64,000 bases of DNA from Vandiemenella viatica (taxonomy: Eukaryota; Arthropoda; Insecta; Orthoptera; Morabidae): positions 4,650,001-4,714,000 of the forward strand of contig JARYHS010006964.1 in assembly GCA_031002005.1 (NCBI GenBank). The letters are read 5' to 3'. The position numbers and the translations under genes were made by a program. Under the pieces are notes generated by a model. The model did not search any database. It was not told where the DNA came from and was given only the letters and a program-made list of their open reading frames with translations. Below are positions 1-11,376 of the stretch, piece after piece. Position 1 is the stretch's first letter. Every line of letters begins with the position of its first letter.

Positions 1-539
1 AAAACTGCTACCTGCATTACGTTTCTAGTGTTTTGTTGTATTTTAATGTGAATCTAAGACATTCTTCACATACCTTTCTTCATGATATGTCTGTACAGCA
101 CCACCACTGTACAGTGCACAATATTTCATTCGTTTGACAATTTTCACTGTTAGATAAATATAATGAAAATAATCAGTATTGGATTATTAGAGGATGAAAA
201 TTTTACCATATTACCTATTTTCAGGACCACCGGAAATTATTCTGGAATAGTGTTGACTGAATACTGTATTTAACTAACAAAGTAAGGAGAGGAACAGAAT
301 AAAACTTAAGGCATAAGTAGAACTCAGATAGCTCTATTTATGATGAAAATCTGAGATGTAGAAAGATATTAGAATAGGAACCGATTTCACGATTGATGTA
401 GATAAGCGATAGAGATATGGGAATTCTACAGAATCAGCCAAATTGTGTAAGAATAAATTTTTAAGAACACTAATGAAACAAAATTAAATATCTTTGTCAA
501 GATCAGGGATAGCTATGTACTATACAAATTTAAGGCTTA
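1..539. other. AT-rich sequence, nothing recognised
   Basis: No reading frame, RNA or repeat signature was recognised here. The stretch ends at the TTA target site of the element starting at 540. Confidence 0.6.
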
Positions 540-1933
540 AGGTCAAGTCTACACATAACATCTTAACAGACGTTTTACTTGATCACTAAAGACGTATCAG
601 ACAAAACACTATGTGTGGACGGAAGAAAGGACGTCTTACTGAACTGAACGAAGACGGACAACAAACAGATTGGCGGGAGCATTGTTTTCCGCCTTGACTG
701 ACGCGTTCCCTTCGGTATTTAGTGATCTCTCAGCTGATACGGAACGTGTTTTTCTTTTCGAAAACGTTTTAGTCGGTGAACTTCTGGAATTTATGAGTCA
801 CATGATTTGTTTTTGGAAATAATTGAGTTTTATACCTGCAGGGGACAAGTTAAGTCAAAGGAACACAGTGACCGAGACAGGAAAATCAAGCAAAAGATTT
901 GGTTAATAAATGTAAGGAAGTGTATCTTGGAGATACATAGGAAGTGGTTAGAAATAAAAAACCCTTTTCATTCAGTGTTTCATAAAGAATTGCTAAAAGT
1001 TAAGAAGTCGGCACGTTCTGGTGTTGGTGCAGATCACCTTCTTTGTGGAATTTCGATCTTCTTTCATTTTTAAATTATGAAGAATTCCCAAGAGAAACAA
1101 TCGGCAATGTAGAGGATGATTTAGAATTTGAGGGTAGCTGTAAAGTCGCAAATTAACAGAACTGTACCTAGAGATGTGCATATACAAAAAATAGTAGATT
1201 TAATCAGTAGTTAGACAGAGTAGTACTACCAAATAAAAAACAGAAATATAATTATTTTCATTAAAATTATTTCATTTTATCAAATTCTCCTCAAAGAGTT
1301 ATGGCGTTGTCCAGCCACTGTCCTGGTCCTTGTTTTATTACTGTATATTTTACATGTATCCTTTATACGTTTCACATCATCCATACTAAGTCCACTTCTT
1401 CATAGATAAAGGCTCTATATATTTCCTGGTTTCTGTATTTCGTGTATAGCTTGATAAATTACTGGTATAAATCGGTTAAGATATTGTTTCGACATTACAG
1501 TTGTAAAATTTTACTTGATGCTAGAAAAATTAGCAGCCAGTCTCTCATGGGGTGAGATTGTCACAGCAGTGTTTTGTTTTTGTTGTTTAGGGGTTATTAA
1601 TGGTAGCATCCTCAAATAAATATCCGAAACCATAAATAAAAGTAAATAATTGCGGTAATCTTCAACTTAATGATGTAATTTCTGAAGCAAATTCAAATAG
1701 GAAAACCTTCTTCCCTTTAGTAACCATCTTCTAGACGGTTTTTTCTTTTAAATTTAACCAGACACAATGAAATGACCACTAAAATTAATGTTTCATCCAC
1801 GGTTTTAATAAAACTGAGCTAAAGACGGAAATTAAAAGTGCAAGAGTGTGGGAAAGAGTTTTTGGTAAGTATTACCTGACGTCTTGCCTGATCAAGGAAA
1901 ACGTCTGTCAAGACGTTAAATGTAGACCGACCT
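540..1933 (+). mobile_element. PIF/Harbinger-like DNA transposon with MADF ORF
   Basis: The two ends form terminal inverted repeats of about 54 bp. The left arm begins AGGTCAAGTCTACACATAAC and the reverse complement of the right arm begins AGGTCGGTCTACATTTAACG; both continue through a shared ACAGACGTTTT block to a matching AAGACGT. A TTA trinucleotide flanks both ends (537-539 and 1934-1936), which is the typical PIF/Harbinger target duplication. The only recognisable coding segment is a MADF-like frame near the left end. PIF/Harbinger elements are known to carry a second, DNA-binding ORF besides the transposase. No transposase was seen inside, so this copy is probably a deletion derivative mobilised in trans. 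Confidence 0.75.
780..1073 (+). pseudogene. MADF-domain protein fragment of the Harbinger-like element
   Basis: The open frame from about 780 to the stop at 1073 reads like a MADF domain (Myb/SANT-like DNA-binding, common in insects). It has LEIIEFY at the start, the acidic/basic block SKEHSDRDRKIKQKIW, then W-x-x-x-K, and a carboxyl stretch KELLKVKKSARSG followed by VGAD. The MADF consensus ends with a similar Lys-Val-Lys-Lys-Ser, Gly-Ala-Asp run. There is no in-frame ATG before the domain and no BESS motif after it, so this is an exon fragment or a decayed ORF. Its position between 54-bp inverted repeats says it belongs to the transposon rather than to a host MADF gene. Domain assignment is by eye. 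Confidence 0.6.
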
Positions 1934-3254
1934 TTATAGCGCCCATAAGACTGAAGAAAATGGGTTGGAAAAGTAGCACAGATTGGTTCTAGAAAATGGT
2001 TGCTTCGAATTGGAGGGTGCACTGCCGTGCTCCAAGATAAAACCAAGACTCTGCGCTATATTGGTTTAACTAGTGTCACCTATATCTTTATATACACACC
2101 ATCGTTAATTTAAACCAAAGATAATAATGAATTAAAAGCACCCGCGCCTTATTACGGACTCCAAGCGTCGACCCTCTGAACGAGAGGCCGATGCGCAAGC
2201 GACTGCGCTGCCGGGGTGGCTGTCCCCTCCTCTTGTTACAGTCTGATTGTGTCCGTTCTGGTCGTCACATTTCCTTATTCAGTTACATCAAACATGTCAT
2301 CGTGTTACCATCTCAAAACATTAATAACAAACAGGTTAAGACACATTAAGAAATTCATAATTTCTCTCAGTTATTTGAGATAAAAATTTTTATACTGAGC
2401 AATGACTGGCTACTGTTGAAGGGAGGATGTTAACTGACAGAAAGTTAGTATTTAAATTTCGCTTTTCACACAACATTTTACATGGAATTATTCGTGAATT
2501 TGCGTAATTATTTCATAAATTTTAGTGGTCCAGGAATCATGTCAGTCCCGAAACCATTTCCTGTTCCTGGTGTTTGCTCCCTGATAAGTTGAGTTGCCGC
2601 CTGGAGCAGAGTAGAGAGGCTGCATAGTGGCCGCAGTGGCGGCTCTGCCGCGTGTCCTGCTGGCTGGTACTTGTAGCACCCCTCTAGAATGCAGTCACAG
2701 CTGTCCGGCGTGCCTCTCTAGGTCTAACTGTCGCTCAAACCAAGGGGCTTCCAACAAGGGTTCTCCAATCTGCGTCGTGAGGTTTTACCTAGAGAAAAAC
2801 TGGAATTGACCCATTACAGTATTGCTATGAAAATACCCTTTCAGGCCAGAAATGCTGGTTTCGTTATAATCACGAATTATATGTAACATAGTGTTCGTAC
2901 ATTAATTTCAGTGTTAATGAAGTTTTACAAATCACCTTGGAAGTAGATAATTAATCTATTTTCAGTCTGTATATCTTCTGCAACTGTATATGGTGGGAGG
3001 GAGGAGGTGGCTCTGTAATCTTTCCAGCTAGATTGCAACATTGTTGGACATAGCCCGAAACTTCTGTAAATCAGAGTTCAAAACTTATCTCCAAAGCTGC
3101 GCTGTAAGACATACGTACAGGCTGAACGCACCAATCACTGTACTTAATATGCGGAAGGTCGTGCATCTTTTTTTTTTTTTTTAGGTAAGGCGTGATTTAG
3201 ATGATGGGAACAGAGAGATTCTCGACGAATCAGTAAATGCTATCTGTAGATTTT
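1934..3254. other. No gene seen; one tRNA-like stretch and one GC-rich patch
   Basis: Two islands stand out from AT-rich background. On the minus strand at about 2140-2222 there is a tRNA-like segment (GCGCAGTCGCTTGCGC, then a CCTC/GAGG anticodon-like stem, then GGGTCGACGC as a weak B box), probably a SINE remnant. At about 2585-2780 there is a GC- and CpG-rich patch with a short open frame that resembles nothing known to me. Confidence 0.4.
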
Positions 3255-3468
3255 TTCCTGCGCACTTCACGCGTCGTCAAGGTCATTACAGACAGGAAAG
3301 AGTTGGTGAAAAGAAACGGGAAGGAATTTGGCCATGGATTTCTGACGGAACCATCCCGTCATTCGCTTGGAGTAATTTGGGGAATCCGTGAAAATCCGGA
3401 TAGGATAGACGAACGAGTATTCGAACTCGCGTTGTCCCAAATGCTAGGCCGCCACTCTCGGTGAGCGA
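3255..3468 (-). mobile_element. tRNA-derived SINE, family 1
   Basis: Reverse-oriented copy of a SINE found at least five more times in the window (13678, 15268, 20300, 34272, 57028). The head holds a pol III B-box-like GAGTTCGAATACTCG. The body contains the family core (CCAAATTACTCCAAG in this copy), and the tail contains AATGACCTTGACGACGC. Family-1 copies read in the forward sense as head, core TTCCATGGTT, CCAAATCACT, then a tail TAATGACC followed by a CG-rich trinucleotide run. Confidence 0.75.
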
Positions 3469-4290
3469 CTCTACACAACAACAGACTCCCTGTGATGACC
3501 TGGACAGTGTGGTAGGTCAGCTAGCGGACTACGCTATTGCAATCGTTCAATTCTAATCACATTTATTATAACCGGTAGCTTTATGATACACTGGATTCAA
3601 TGGACTGTGAATTGAATTGCAATGGAGCACATGCTACATTGGCATTTTTTCCAGTCATACATTAACCCTTTTATTAGGTTTTATTTTTATTTTTTAGTGT
3701 TGTCTGGTATACTTTGGGTATTTTTAGTATTTGTTGTTTAAACACAGTTTTTTGTCACAGACAAATTTCAAGATGGTAGGTAATAGTATTACTGGTTCAG
3801 ACCTGGTAAAAAAAAGGTAAGGGCCCCTAACATGTTTATTCTCAAGTGAAAACTATTTAAAGCTTGGTTAGGGAACAAATCCTCATAGCTATCTACTTGC
3901 ATTGGAACACATGGAGGATTTATTTATTTTCAAAAATTTTAATGCAGTATTTCGTTCTGGCTCAACCGAATGCATAATCTCCGACATTTTCCATCTCCAA
4001 GCTGGCGGTCTGTGGTATACGGCAAACAGCAATAGAAGCAGTTGACATGAGTGTGCAAACTCTCTGATCAGCATTATCATTGATAACACCTCATGTGAAA
4101 TATAGACACATATATTGTTAATAACTATGTGATCTCACACATCTTGTGCAGAAAGTATGAAAGTCAAAAAATATATTTTGTGGTAAAGACGCTATGAGCA
4201 CTTTATTGACAGCATTCAGATCCGTTGTAAAAACTGCTTCTGTAAATTTTTTAGTTTCGGTATCTCTAAACTTTGTGTGTGTGATTTCTG
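3469..4290. other. No gene seen
   Basis: AT-rich sequence. At 3618-3645 there is a palindromic motif (GCAATGGAGCACATGCTACATTG) that closely resembles the hairpin at 51661, next to the 3' end of a LINE relic, so a LINE 3' remnant is possible here. Confidence 0.4.
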
Positions 4291-4299
4291 CTGGGACCA

Positions 4300-4470
4300 T
4301 GGTCCTTTAAATTGACCCACTAAAGCTGGAACGCGGAGAGCTGACAGACAGAGGACATGGTCGTTCTGCGGCTGGGATTCGAACTGGGTGCCTCTCAATT
4401 TCTCACGTGATGCGACTTGACTCGCCGACGGTCTTCGTGACTGGATGCACAGTTGACCATTGCCCAACCA
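4300..4470 (-). mobile_element. tRNA-derived SINE-like fragment, different family
   Basis: On the minus strand the segment contains CACCCAGTTCGAATCCCAG, a very good pol III B box. The following sequence does not match SINE family 1. It is probably the head of another tRNA-derived SINE. No tail or target duplication was identified. Confidence 0.45.
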
Positions 4471-4979
4471 AAGCTTTATTGTGTCTGTAATACCTTACGT
4501 TTTGGTTATTACAGCCATACATAAGAAAAATAGTTTCTGTCCTAATTGTGTAGTTGAGACAATCTGCAGCCAGTGGGCACTCTCTTGGAATGAGAATATT
4601 TCACTGTTGTGACGTTTCCTAGTTATTTCTCTTTGAACTGAAAGTGGTGCTATTTTACTGGAGTGGGTTTTAAACAGCGTCTTATAAGTATACAGGTGTC
4701 ATTAAGTGCAATGTCAAACTGTTTGGCACTAATGACTTGTACCATACAGGACAGGCATACTCTGCAACCGAATAACAAGTGCTAATCTAGAAGTATAGAT
4801 GATTTCTGGTTGGCTACCCCAATGTGATCCAGCCAGTTTTCTAAAGAGATTTTTCCTAAGGGAAACTTTTATCTTCGAATTCATGTTTCCTGAATGTAAG
4901 AGAACTGTCAAGTATATCTTCTAGATATTTTGGAGTGTCGCAGTGTTCCTATTCGACCCTAGACCATATTATCTTTAAC

Positions 4980-6300
4980 CTACGAATGGCTTCTCAATTC
5001 CTTAAATGAAAAGCACATAATTATGTCTTTGCAGGATTTGGTTAAACTGGTTTTAGCTATACTAAAGGTGCTCCCCATTGACTGAAAATCTTTGTTCTGT
5101 AAGGACAGAGCAAGATCGTCAACATGCAGGAAACTCCTGCTGTTGTGGGATTTAGGCTGATCATTGGTATATGTGTTAACTAGAACATGGGCTAGCAGAC
5201 TTCTTGGGGGTAGACCATTCTTCTGTAACCTCCAACAGCTACGCTGTCCTAGGAAGTCAACAAAGAATCTGCAATTCTGTAAGAAGAGTAGCAATGAACA
5301 TACCAAGTTTGAAATTCCTAGCCAGGTAGCAGCTGATGGTTGACGATTTCATACGCTGCTAACAAATCAACAAATACCACTCTTGTCACCTTACAAACTT
5401 TGAATCCATCTTCTATAAACTGCGTGAGATTTAATAGTTGTCCTCTGTAGCTTTTACCCTGGTGGAATACAGCTTGCTGAGGTATAGGCAAGGTGTAAAC
5501 AACGGATAATAGTTGGTATAAGATCGCTGCGTTTAGCAATTTGTAAAGGTTACATAGAAGTACAAGTGGTCTAAAATTCTTTGGTTCGTTTCCTTCTTTG
5601 CCAGGTTTAAGCAAGGCAATCACTCGGCCCTGCCGCAATATCATCGGAATTTATATCTAGTCATACAGTTGTTAAAGATCCAAAGGATCCATTTCTTTTT
5701 TGTTAGACCAAAGTACTTAGTTTTCTCTTTTCTCATATCATCCAGGATTGCTGATTTTAAATTTTTACTGTCTTATCGCCTTATCTAATTTTTCCTTGCT
5801 GAATGGTGTTGTGAGGTATATTCTCCTCTCGGTCTTCTTTTAGGGTTTTGTGCATATTGGATTTATGGTTAGCTTCCCTATTCAGAAGTATCTGGTGCGC
5901 TATTTGGTTGGCAGTAATATTATAACGCACATTGGTCTTGGTTGAATCATTGTTTTAGATGCTTCAAAAGTTAGCTGTCTCTTGCGAAATCTAAGTCGTC
6001 AGTACTTTTAATCCACTGATTCCGTTTTCTATCTCTAATAGTGGAAAAGGGTTTGTATACTGCTTCCATCGTTGCTTGAACAAAAGGATCTTCTTTCAAT
6101 AAATTCTTGTATTCTGTAAGTAGAGCAGCTTGGTCTGATAGTAGACTGGTAATGTAAGATGTCCGACAAGCGCGGAAGATAGACATTCTGGAACATCTAT
6201 TTACATCCGTGGTGAAGATGTCATTGCTTTCTTCTGTTGGTTCTATTGAAAGTACATGAGCATCCAACAGTTCTGAGAATTTCGACCAATTGCTTTTTTT
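4980..6300 (-). mobile_element. Jockey-like non-LTR retrotransposon relic
   Basis: Three minus-strand pieces in order make a decayed LINE. At 5971-6267 there is a linker-like segment before the reverse transcriptase. At 5318-5644 comes the finger/palm start (RVIALLKPGKEGNEPKNFRP, then QAVFHQGKS and VFVDLLAAYEIVNH, corresponding to RT motif A). At 4980-5306 are NGLPPRSLLAHVL (motif B, normally LPQGSVLAP) and SFLHVDDLALSLQ (motif C). The catalytic box reads HVDD instead of YADD, and the frame breaks several times, so it is dead. It resembles the better-preserved LINE at 21.2-23.75 kb. Confidence 0.8.
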
Positions 6301-7274
6301 AAATTCTACCCTCTATTGAAAGGTACATCCTCTGGTTTAACTGCGGCATATACTCGACACATTATTTGCCTATGCTGTGAATAACGATTGGGCGTACCAT
6401 GAGCAACGTCAGAATATCAATCGACTTGACGGCTAATCCTTTCACACCAGAAACAGTAATATTCTACCCAGTAGTTCTTTGTTAGTGGACTTAGGAATAT
6501 AACAAGGTCAAAGGTAAACTGTAATGCGTATAGAAACGAAGTTCAGTTTTATGTAAAAAAAGTTAATATTTTCGAAAAAAAACGAAAAAGGCGTGCTCAT
6601 AATTGACGTTTCAGACAATTGCTGTTCACATTATCAACACTCTGCTGTATATGAAATGACGTTCATTTGACACAGGAATTCTTCATATAAACTAAAAGGA
6701 GAAAGTGTTCTCCTCAGTGTGCAGGATTTTTGCATTATTAGTATTGTTAGCTGATTTGTGGCACCTGTTCTGTGGAAAAACGAGGAAAGGAAATAATTTG
6801 GAGACAATAAATGTGACATACAGTAAATAGAAGGTTGTTTCTTTCTTTCAAATGTTTGTGGAGTCATGCAGAACACGCACTACTAATCACAATTCGAAGT
6901 TCGCTGTCCAAGCAATGTTGAAAAAAGTATTTTGAATATGTGGTAGGCAATGTGTTATTATATATTAGCTCATTTTCTTTTTAACAAATATACGTTGTAA
7001 TATTGTGAACCGTGAAATGTTCGCCGTATGTTGATTTTATCATGTTTCATCAGTTAATAAATATGAGCAAGCAAATTGAGCATGTTGGAATCATTAGTCA
7101 TTTCATTCAATTTAACTCAGATAGGTAATTTTTCAACAAGAATAATATAATCCAATACATTCATATTCCATTGATCCCTATATAAGAGACTGGCTCTGTG
7201 AGTTGTGGAAAGTTGTCTATTATCAGATAAACAATTAAATAACAAAATAATACATACAATAGATGATATACAGT
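6301..7274. other. No gene seen
   Basis: AT-rich, no recognised motif or repeat. The first part may still belong to the 5' side of the preceding LINE. Confidence 0.5.
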
Positions 7275-8209
7275 CATAGCATCAGGGGCGGCCGCACCGG
7301 GCACCGTCATATCGAGGGCGCCGAAAATGCAGCAAGATATTGTCTGCGCAAAAAATAAATTCTATAATAACCCAGCTTAATGTTCTTATTTTAACACACA
7401 TCATCCAGAATTTATTACAGTTTCAGCTTAATGCATAGTCGTATGTCATCATAGAATAAAGTCAATTATCGAGTTGCTACTCGAGTCAGTTCGAATTACT
7501 CGAATCATGAAAATCACAACTCGTTCCAAAGTTAACACACTCCAGTGCCCCGTCGCGCCTCCCTCACCTGTTTCTTGCCTTCCGGCTGTAATCTTGATGT
7601 TCATGCATGCGGGTACATGTGCATGGGGCGAGATTCAACCTATTTATCTGTTTCTACCATATTAGATCCACGGTGATTACTATTAACGTTGGTGGTATCG
7701 TAAATATTTACAAAACTTATCTGTTCTTTACAGACAACACATGTCGCTAACCTCAAAAAACAGTATGGCGTACAGTTCTTAAAAAGAAATCAAAACCAAG
7801 ACTGAGAAGGCTTCAAAACAGCTAGCAAATTTTTTTTAGAAGTCATCTGAATCGTCGTCACCAGAACTAGTTCATCACGAAACAGATGAAATGGACATTA
7901 TTCAGACGAAGCTCATGATAAAGAGCAGCATGTGCGAGAAGATTTATCTATGACTGGAACGTCGTCTGATGTTCAAAATATAACAAAATGGGTATACAAG
8001 AGATACCACCACCGTCACCTTTTCAAAGTACACATTTGACGATATTTCAAAATTGTCGCTCATTGACTCTGCTGGCAGAGATAAAATAGTTATTCGAGCA
8101 ACGAAAAAATCCAATAAAAAATCATGGACGATATTTTTCAAATACGCATTTCCTAACAGTAACACCAAATGGAGAATCTTATAAATAACTACTTTCATAA
8201 CTAGATATC

Positions 8210-8392
8210 TTGTTTATTCTAAATCTGTTTACATGTCGTTTGTCCAACAGAAGGTCTCATTTTTATTTGGGAGAAGAAGGATTCGATGACTGGAGTTACT
8301 TATCAGAGCGTCTCAAAACTCACGAAAGTTCCTCAGATCACAATAACACCATGCTCAGTTGGACAGTAGCGTTGATTCCATTAAATAACTAA
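8210..8392 (+). pseudogene. hAT transposase fragment (TTF-type zinc-finger region)
   Basis: A 60-codon open stretch contains EEGFDDWSYLSERLKTHESS followed by DHNN. In transposases of the ZMYM1-like hAT group this corresponds to the end of the TTF zinc finger, where a Phe-x-x-Trp-x-x-Leu and a Lys-x-His-Glu-x-Ser pattern is typical. It is only a remnant: the frame is broken on both sides and no catalytic acid lies in this piece. Confidence 0.65.
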
Positions 8393-8787
8393 ACAAGCAT
8401 TTGAAAATACAGACTGAAGACGAAAAATCACAATTGGGGGTTGCTATCCTCTAATGAATGATGTCTTGTTCAGGGGAAGCTTTGGATCTGAAATACTAAA
8501 TACTTTTAATGATTGTAACTTCCCGGATATACTGAAACTGCTATGAAAAGATGATCCTGTGATGATGGAGCATCTCCACCATATTGCTAATAACAAGACT
8601 AATGTCTTATTATATTGGCAAATGTATTAAAAAACGAATGAAGTTCGTAATAAAATTTTGACTATGGTTGGATCATCTAAATATTTTTCTATCATACTGA
8701 ATTGAACTTCCTTTTTACTGCTGTTTCTCATTATACCGCTGATATCCTATACTAATCTTTCAGAAGTCTGAGTTATTATCGTATATA

Positions 8788-9000
8788 TCAACTGTCTTTT
8801 GCCCGCGGCTTTGCTTGAATTGAATTCATAAAGCTTTCATATACATATTCGTATCCGAATCCCACGGGAACTGCTATTTGGGATAAAAGTAGATGGCCAA
8901 TACATTATTCCAAATTTATCCTAAGCTGTACAGTCGTTTCGACGTGAAACAGTAAAAAAAATCCAAGCAAACAACTTTTACATTAATGATATTAGTAGGA
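8788..9000 (+). mobile_element. RTE-derived SINE-like insertion nested in the hAT
   Basis: The piece begins TGCCCGCGGCTTTGCTT, continues with a CCCACGGGAACT...GGGATAAAAGTAG block and ends in ACATTAATGATATTAGTAGGA. This order (CCCGCGGCTTCG start, GGGATAAAAGTAGCC middle, TATTAGTA end) is familiar from RTE-type insect repeats. It interrupts the hAT element and is therefore younger than it. Confidence 0.65.
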
Positions 9001-9134
9001 TGTGAAAACTGTATGTTATCTTCAGTGTATCTGTATGGACACCTTAATCACGAATAAGCGATTGCTCATTTGGAGTGCCACAATGAGATCACGCACCACC
9101 CGAAAAACTTGCTAGGGCCACCCCTGCATAGCAT

Positions 9135-10148
9135 ACATGGTACAATAAACAATTGCGTAACAAATAATACAGATTAAGGGGAGGGAGCAAATATGGATAC
9201 GATTTGCCAGAAAATCTATGAGACCATTACATGTTTGAAAAAAGTGTCATTAATATTAAAACTAGAAACATTACGGTCTCCGAGATAAATACATTCAGAG
9301 CGAGGGGGAAATTTTTTTCCGTGTTCACCGTAAGGGAATACCTATTTGGAGAATACTGAAAAATAGTGCATTTTGTAGAATTTTCCTGCCCTTTTCCCCT
9401 TGGAGCAAGAAAGAAATTAAATTGTTATTCACAACGACAAGAGGATCACCTGGTTACGTTATAAAAAAAATTGATGTACACCTAGTACAGAAAAAGTTTT
9501 GAATTTATTTTTGAACAAAAGTATCTCAGAAAATGTCGAAAAATAACAGAAACAGAAAGCGCAAGGTACTTAAATGAATTTATGGCTGGCAGCAAATGAG
9601 AACAAAAATGTTCTGTGAACGATTGTAGCATAGCAGAATTTTTATTTTGAGTACAATCACAACTGTTAATGATAAGCAAAATATGTCAATGAATAAGTAC
9701 CAAACTGGTTTCAGAAGACACCTTAAGGTACAAGGTACAAATTAAGCCAATCTTTCTCACTTATATTATTAAGTCCTCATAATTAGTACCACCGAGTTTT
9801 ACTGCAAAATTTCTTTCATATGATTCTAACCGCTAGGGAATATCTCCAGGCAAATTTTCAGATGCCTTTAAACACTTCTCTAAATGGTTCTAGTTACCTT
9901 CATCACTTACAAAATGTTTCATATCCTTTGTCTGTTTATTTCCATCAACGGTTCCCTTTAATCTCAAATTGTGCAAGTTTAGCTTTCAACCTGTATTACA
10001 GAAATAGCTTCTCTTTTGCAGCTCCAACGAAAACTTGACTTCTATACAAGTTGAAAGTAAGAAAAAGTGATTAATAAAACAGTGAAAACAACAATGTTCT
10101 TTTTATAAACCAATTATTCTAAAATGTTTGGATGGTTCAAAAAGTCTC
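9135..10148. other. No gene seen
   Basis: AT-rich sequence without recognised coding or repeat signal. Confidence 0.5.
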
Positions 10149-10156
10149 ATAAATAC

Positions 10157-10336
10157 CAGGGCCGGATTAAGACAGCGCGAGGCCCGTAGCAAATTTGGAG
10201 AAGAGGCCCTTGAGTTTTGCCGTACGCAGGAAAATTGTAGAGCCCATCTAGCCTAGGCGCGGGGCCCCCAGAAAGCGCGGAAGGCGCGAGGCCCGTAGCA
10301 TTTGCTACCTCCTGCTACGTGGTTAATCCGGTACTG
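10157..10336. mobile_element. 180-bp hAT MITE with perfect target duplication
   Basis: The element begins CAGGGCCGGATTAA and ends TTAATCCGGTACTG, giving inverted ends of 14 bp with two mismatches. It is flanked by a perfect 8-bp direct repeat ATAAATAC (10149-10156 and 10337-10344). The interior is GC-rich, with a repeated GCGAGGCCCGTAGCA motif (once near each end), and carries no coding capacity. Non-autonomous hAT element. Confidence 0.88.
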
Positions 10337-10479
10337 ATAAATACTGTTTGAGCATTCAAACAAAAATCATCGAAAGAAAGAATTTATAAATGAGCGGGTT
10401 TTGTGGAAACAATGGGCGTGCGTCCTGGATGAGCAGGTCCAGTTGCCGGCGATTTAACTACCATTATAAGTAAATGGTA

Positions 10480-10760
10480 AGCACCTTCCAAACTGAGCAC
10501 AGGAACAACCTAAAATTTGATATGTTTATTAAAGGCTTATACTGGGTCTGCCCTGAATGAAACCAGACTAAAGCTGTAGAACTCGTTTCATTGAAAATAT
10601 TGAAAGTACTGTTAATATTCCTAAAGTAACAGACTTGTGCATCAACACAGCGGTTCTGCCATTGAATATATTCGTCGTGGAACTCCTGTTCCGAGGTGCT
10701 TTTCAGAGTCCTTGGCACAGTGGCAAAATGCCTCGGTTGATTGAGCAACTGTACGCCATT
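10480..10760 (-). pseudogene. Mariner transposase C-terminal fragment
   Basis: Read on the minus strand, the fragment ends the way mariner transposases do: a Thr-Leu-Lys helix, SEQEFHDEYIQWQNRC, then VDAQVCYFRNIN. The same carboxyl pattern appears in the plus-strand mariner fragment just downstream. No catalytic domain is present in this piece. Confidence 0.65.
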
Positions 10761-10799
10761 AAATTTTGTGTCAGGCTCAAATAATCGGGGACAAAGATT

Positions 10800-11376
10800 C
10801 TGGAAATATTAAGAACAGCGTATTGCAATGAATGCTTGACAAGATCTCATAAGGCCTTTAAGGAGGAAAGAGAGAGCGTTGGGGTTGAAGAGAGCAAATA
10901 AAAATAATGTTCATTGTGTTTCACGACGCCGAAGGAATTGTTCACAGGGAGTTCCTACCAGCAGAGACAATGGTCGACTCACATTTTACGTTGAAGTCCT
11001 GGAAAGACTTCTCAAACGCGTCGCCCGCGCTCGTCCAGAATTGCTGACGACTGGACCCTGCAACACAACAACAGGCCCCATCATAATGTCAATTGAGCGA
11101 GACGTTTTGGCCACAAGAAATACCAAAAAGTTCTCACAACCACCTTACAGCCCTAGTGTGTTCCCCTGTGGCTTTTTTCCAGTTTCGCTGGCTCAAGAGG
11201 ACATCAAGGGACGCCGGTTCGAGTCCATCGAAGCTGTTCAAGCCGCTGTGGCAGGGACTCTGGAAATAATCTCGGAACAGGAGTTCCAGGAAGCATTTCC
11301 TCAATGGCAGAACCACTGGAAACGATGTGTTGATGCCAAGGATGATACTTTGAGGAGTATTAACTGTACTCTGTAA
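10800..11376 (+). pseudogene. Mariner (DD34D) transposase fragment, catalytic residues lost
   Basis: This is the C-terminal two thirds of a mariner transposase. Recognisable parts in order are GIVHREFLPA (in a shifted frame, preceded by the first catalytic Asp region), YVEVLERLLKRVARARPELL, PPYSPSVFPCGFF, IKGRRFESIEAVQAAVAGTL, SEQEFQEAFPQWQNHWKRC and the stop at 11376. The family's second box (His-Asp-Asn-Ala-Pro) is destroyed, and the third box reads PYSPSVFPCGFF where an active enzyme has PDLAPCDFF, so the catalytic aspartates are gone. The element cannot transpose itself. Confidence 0.85.

Larger units (their letters stand above)
7283..9126 (+). mobile_element. hAT DNA transposon (TTF-type zinc-finger transposase), decayed
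   Basis: The element starts CAGGGGCGGCC and ends GGCCACCCCTG, which are inverted. It is flanked by a perfect 8-bp duplication CATAGCAT (7275-7282 and 9127-9134), the hAT signature. Inside, plus-strand fragments match the ZMYM1/TTF-type hAT transposase group: a lysine/arginine-rich start near 7790, a degenerate TTF region around 8090-8390 that includes LGEEGFDDWSYLSERLKTHE, and KYFSIIL near 8680, which in the family precedes the first catalytic aspartate. Stops and frameshifts are frequent. An RTE-type fragment interrupts it from about 8788 to 9000. Confidence 0.85.
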
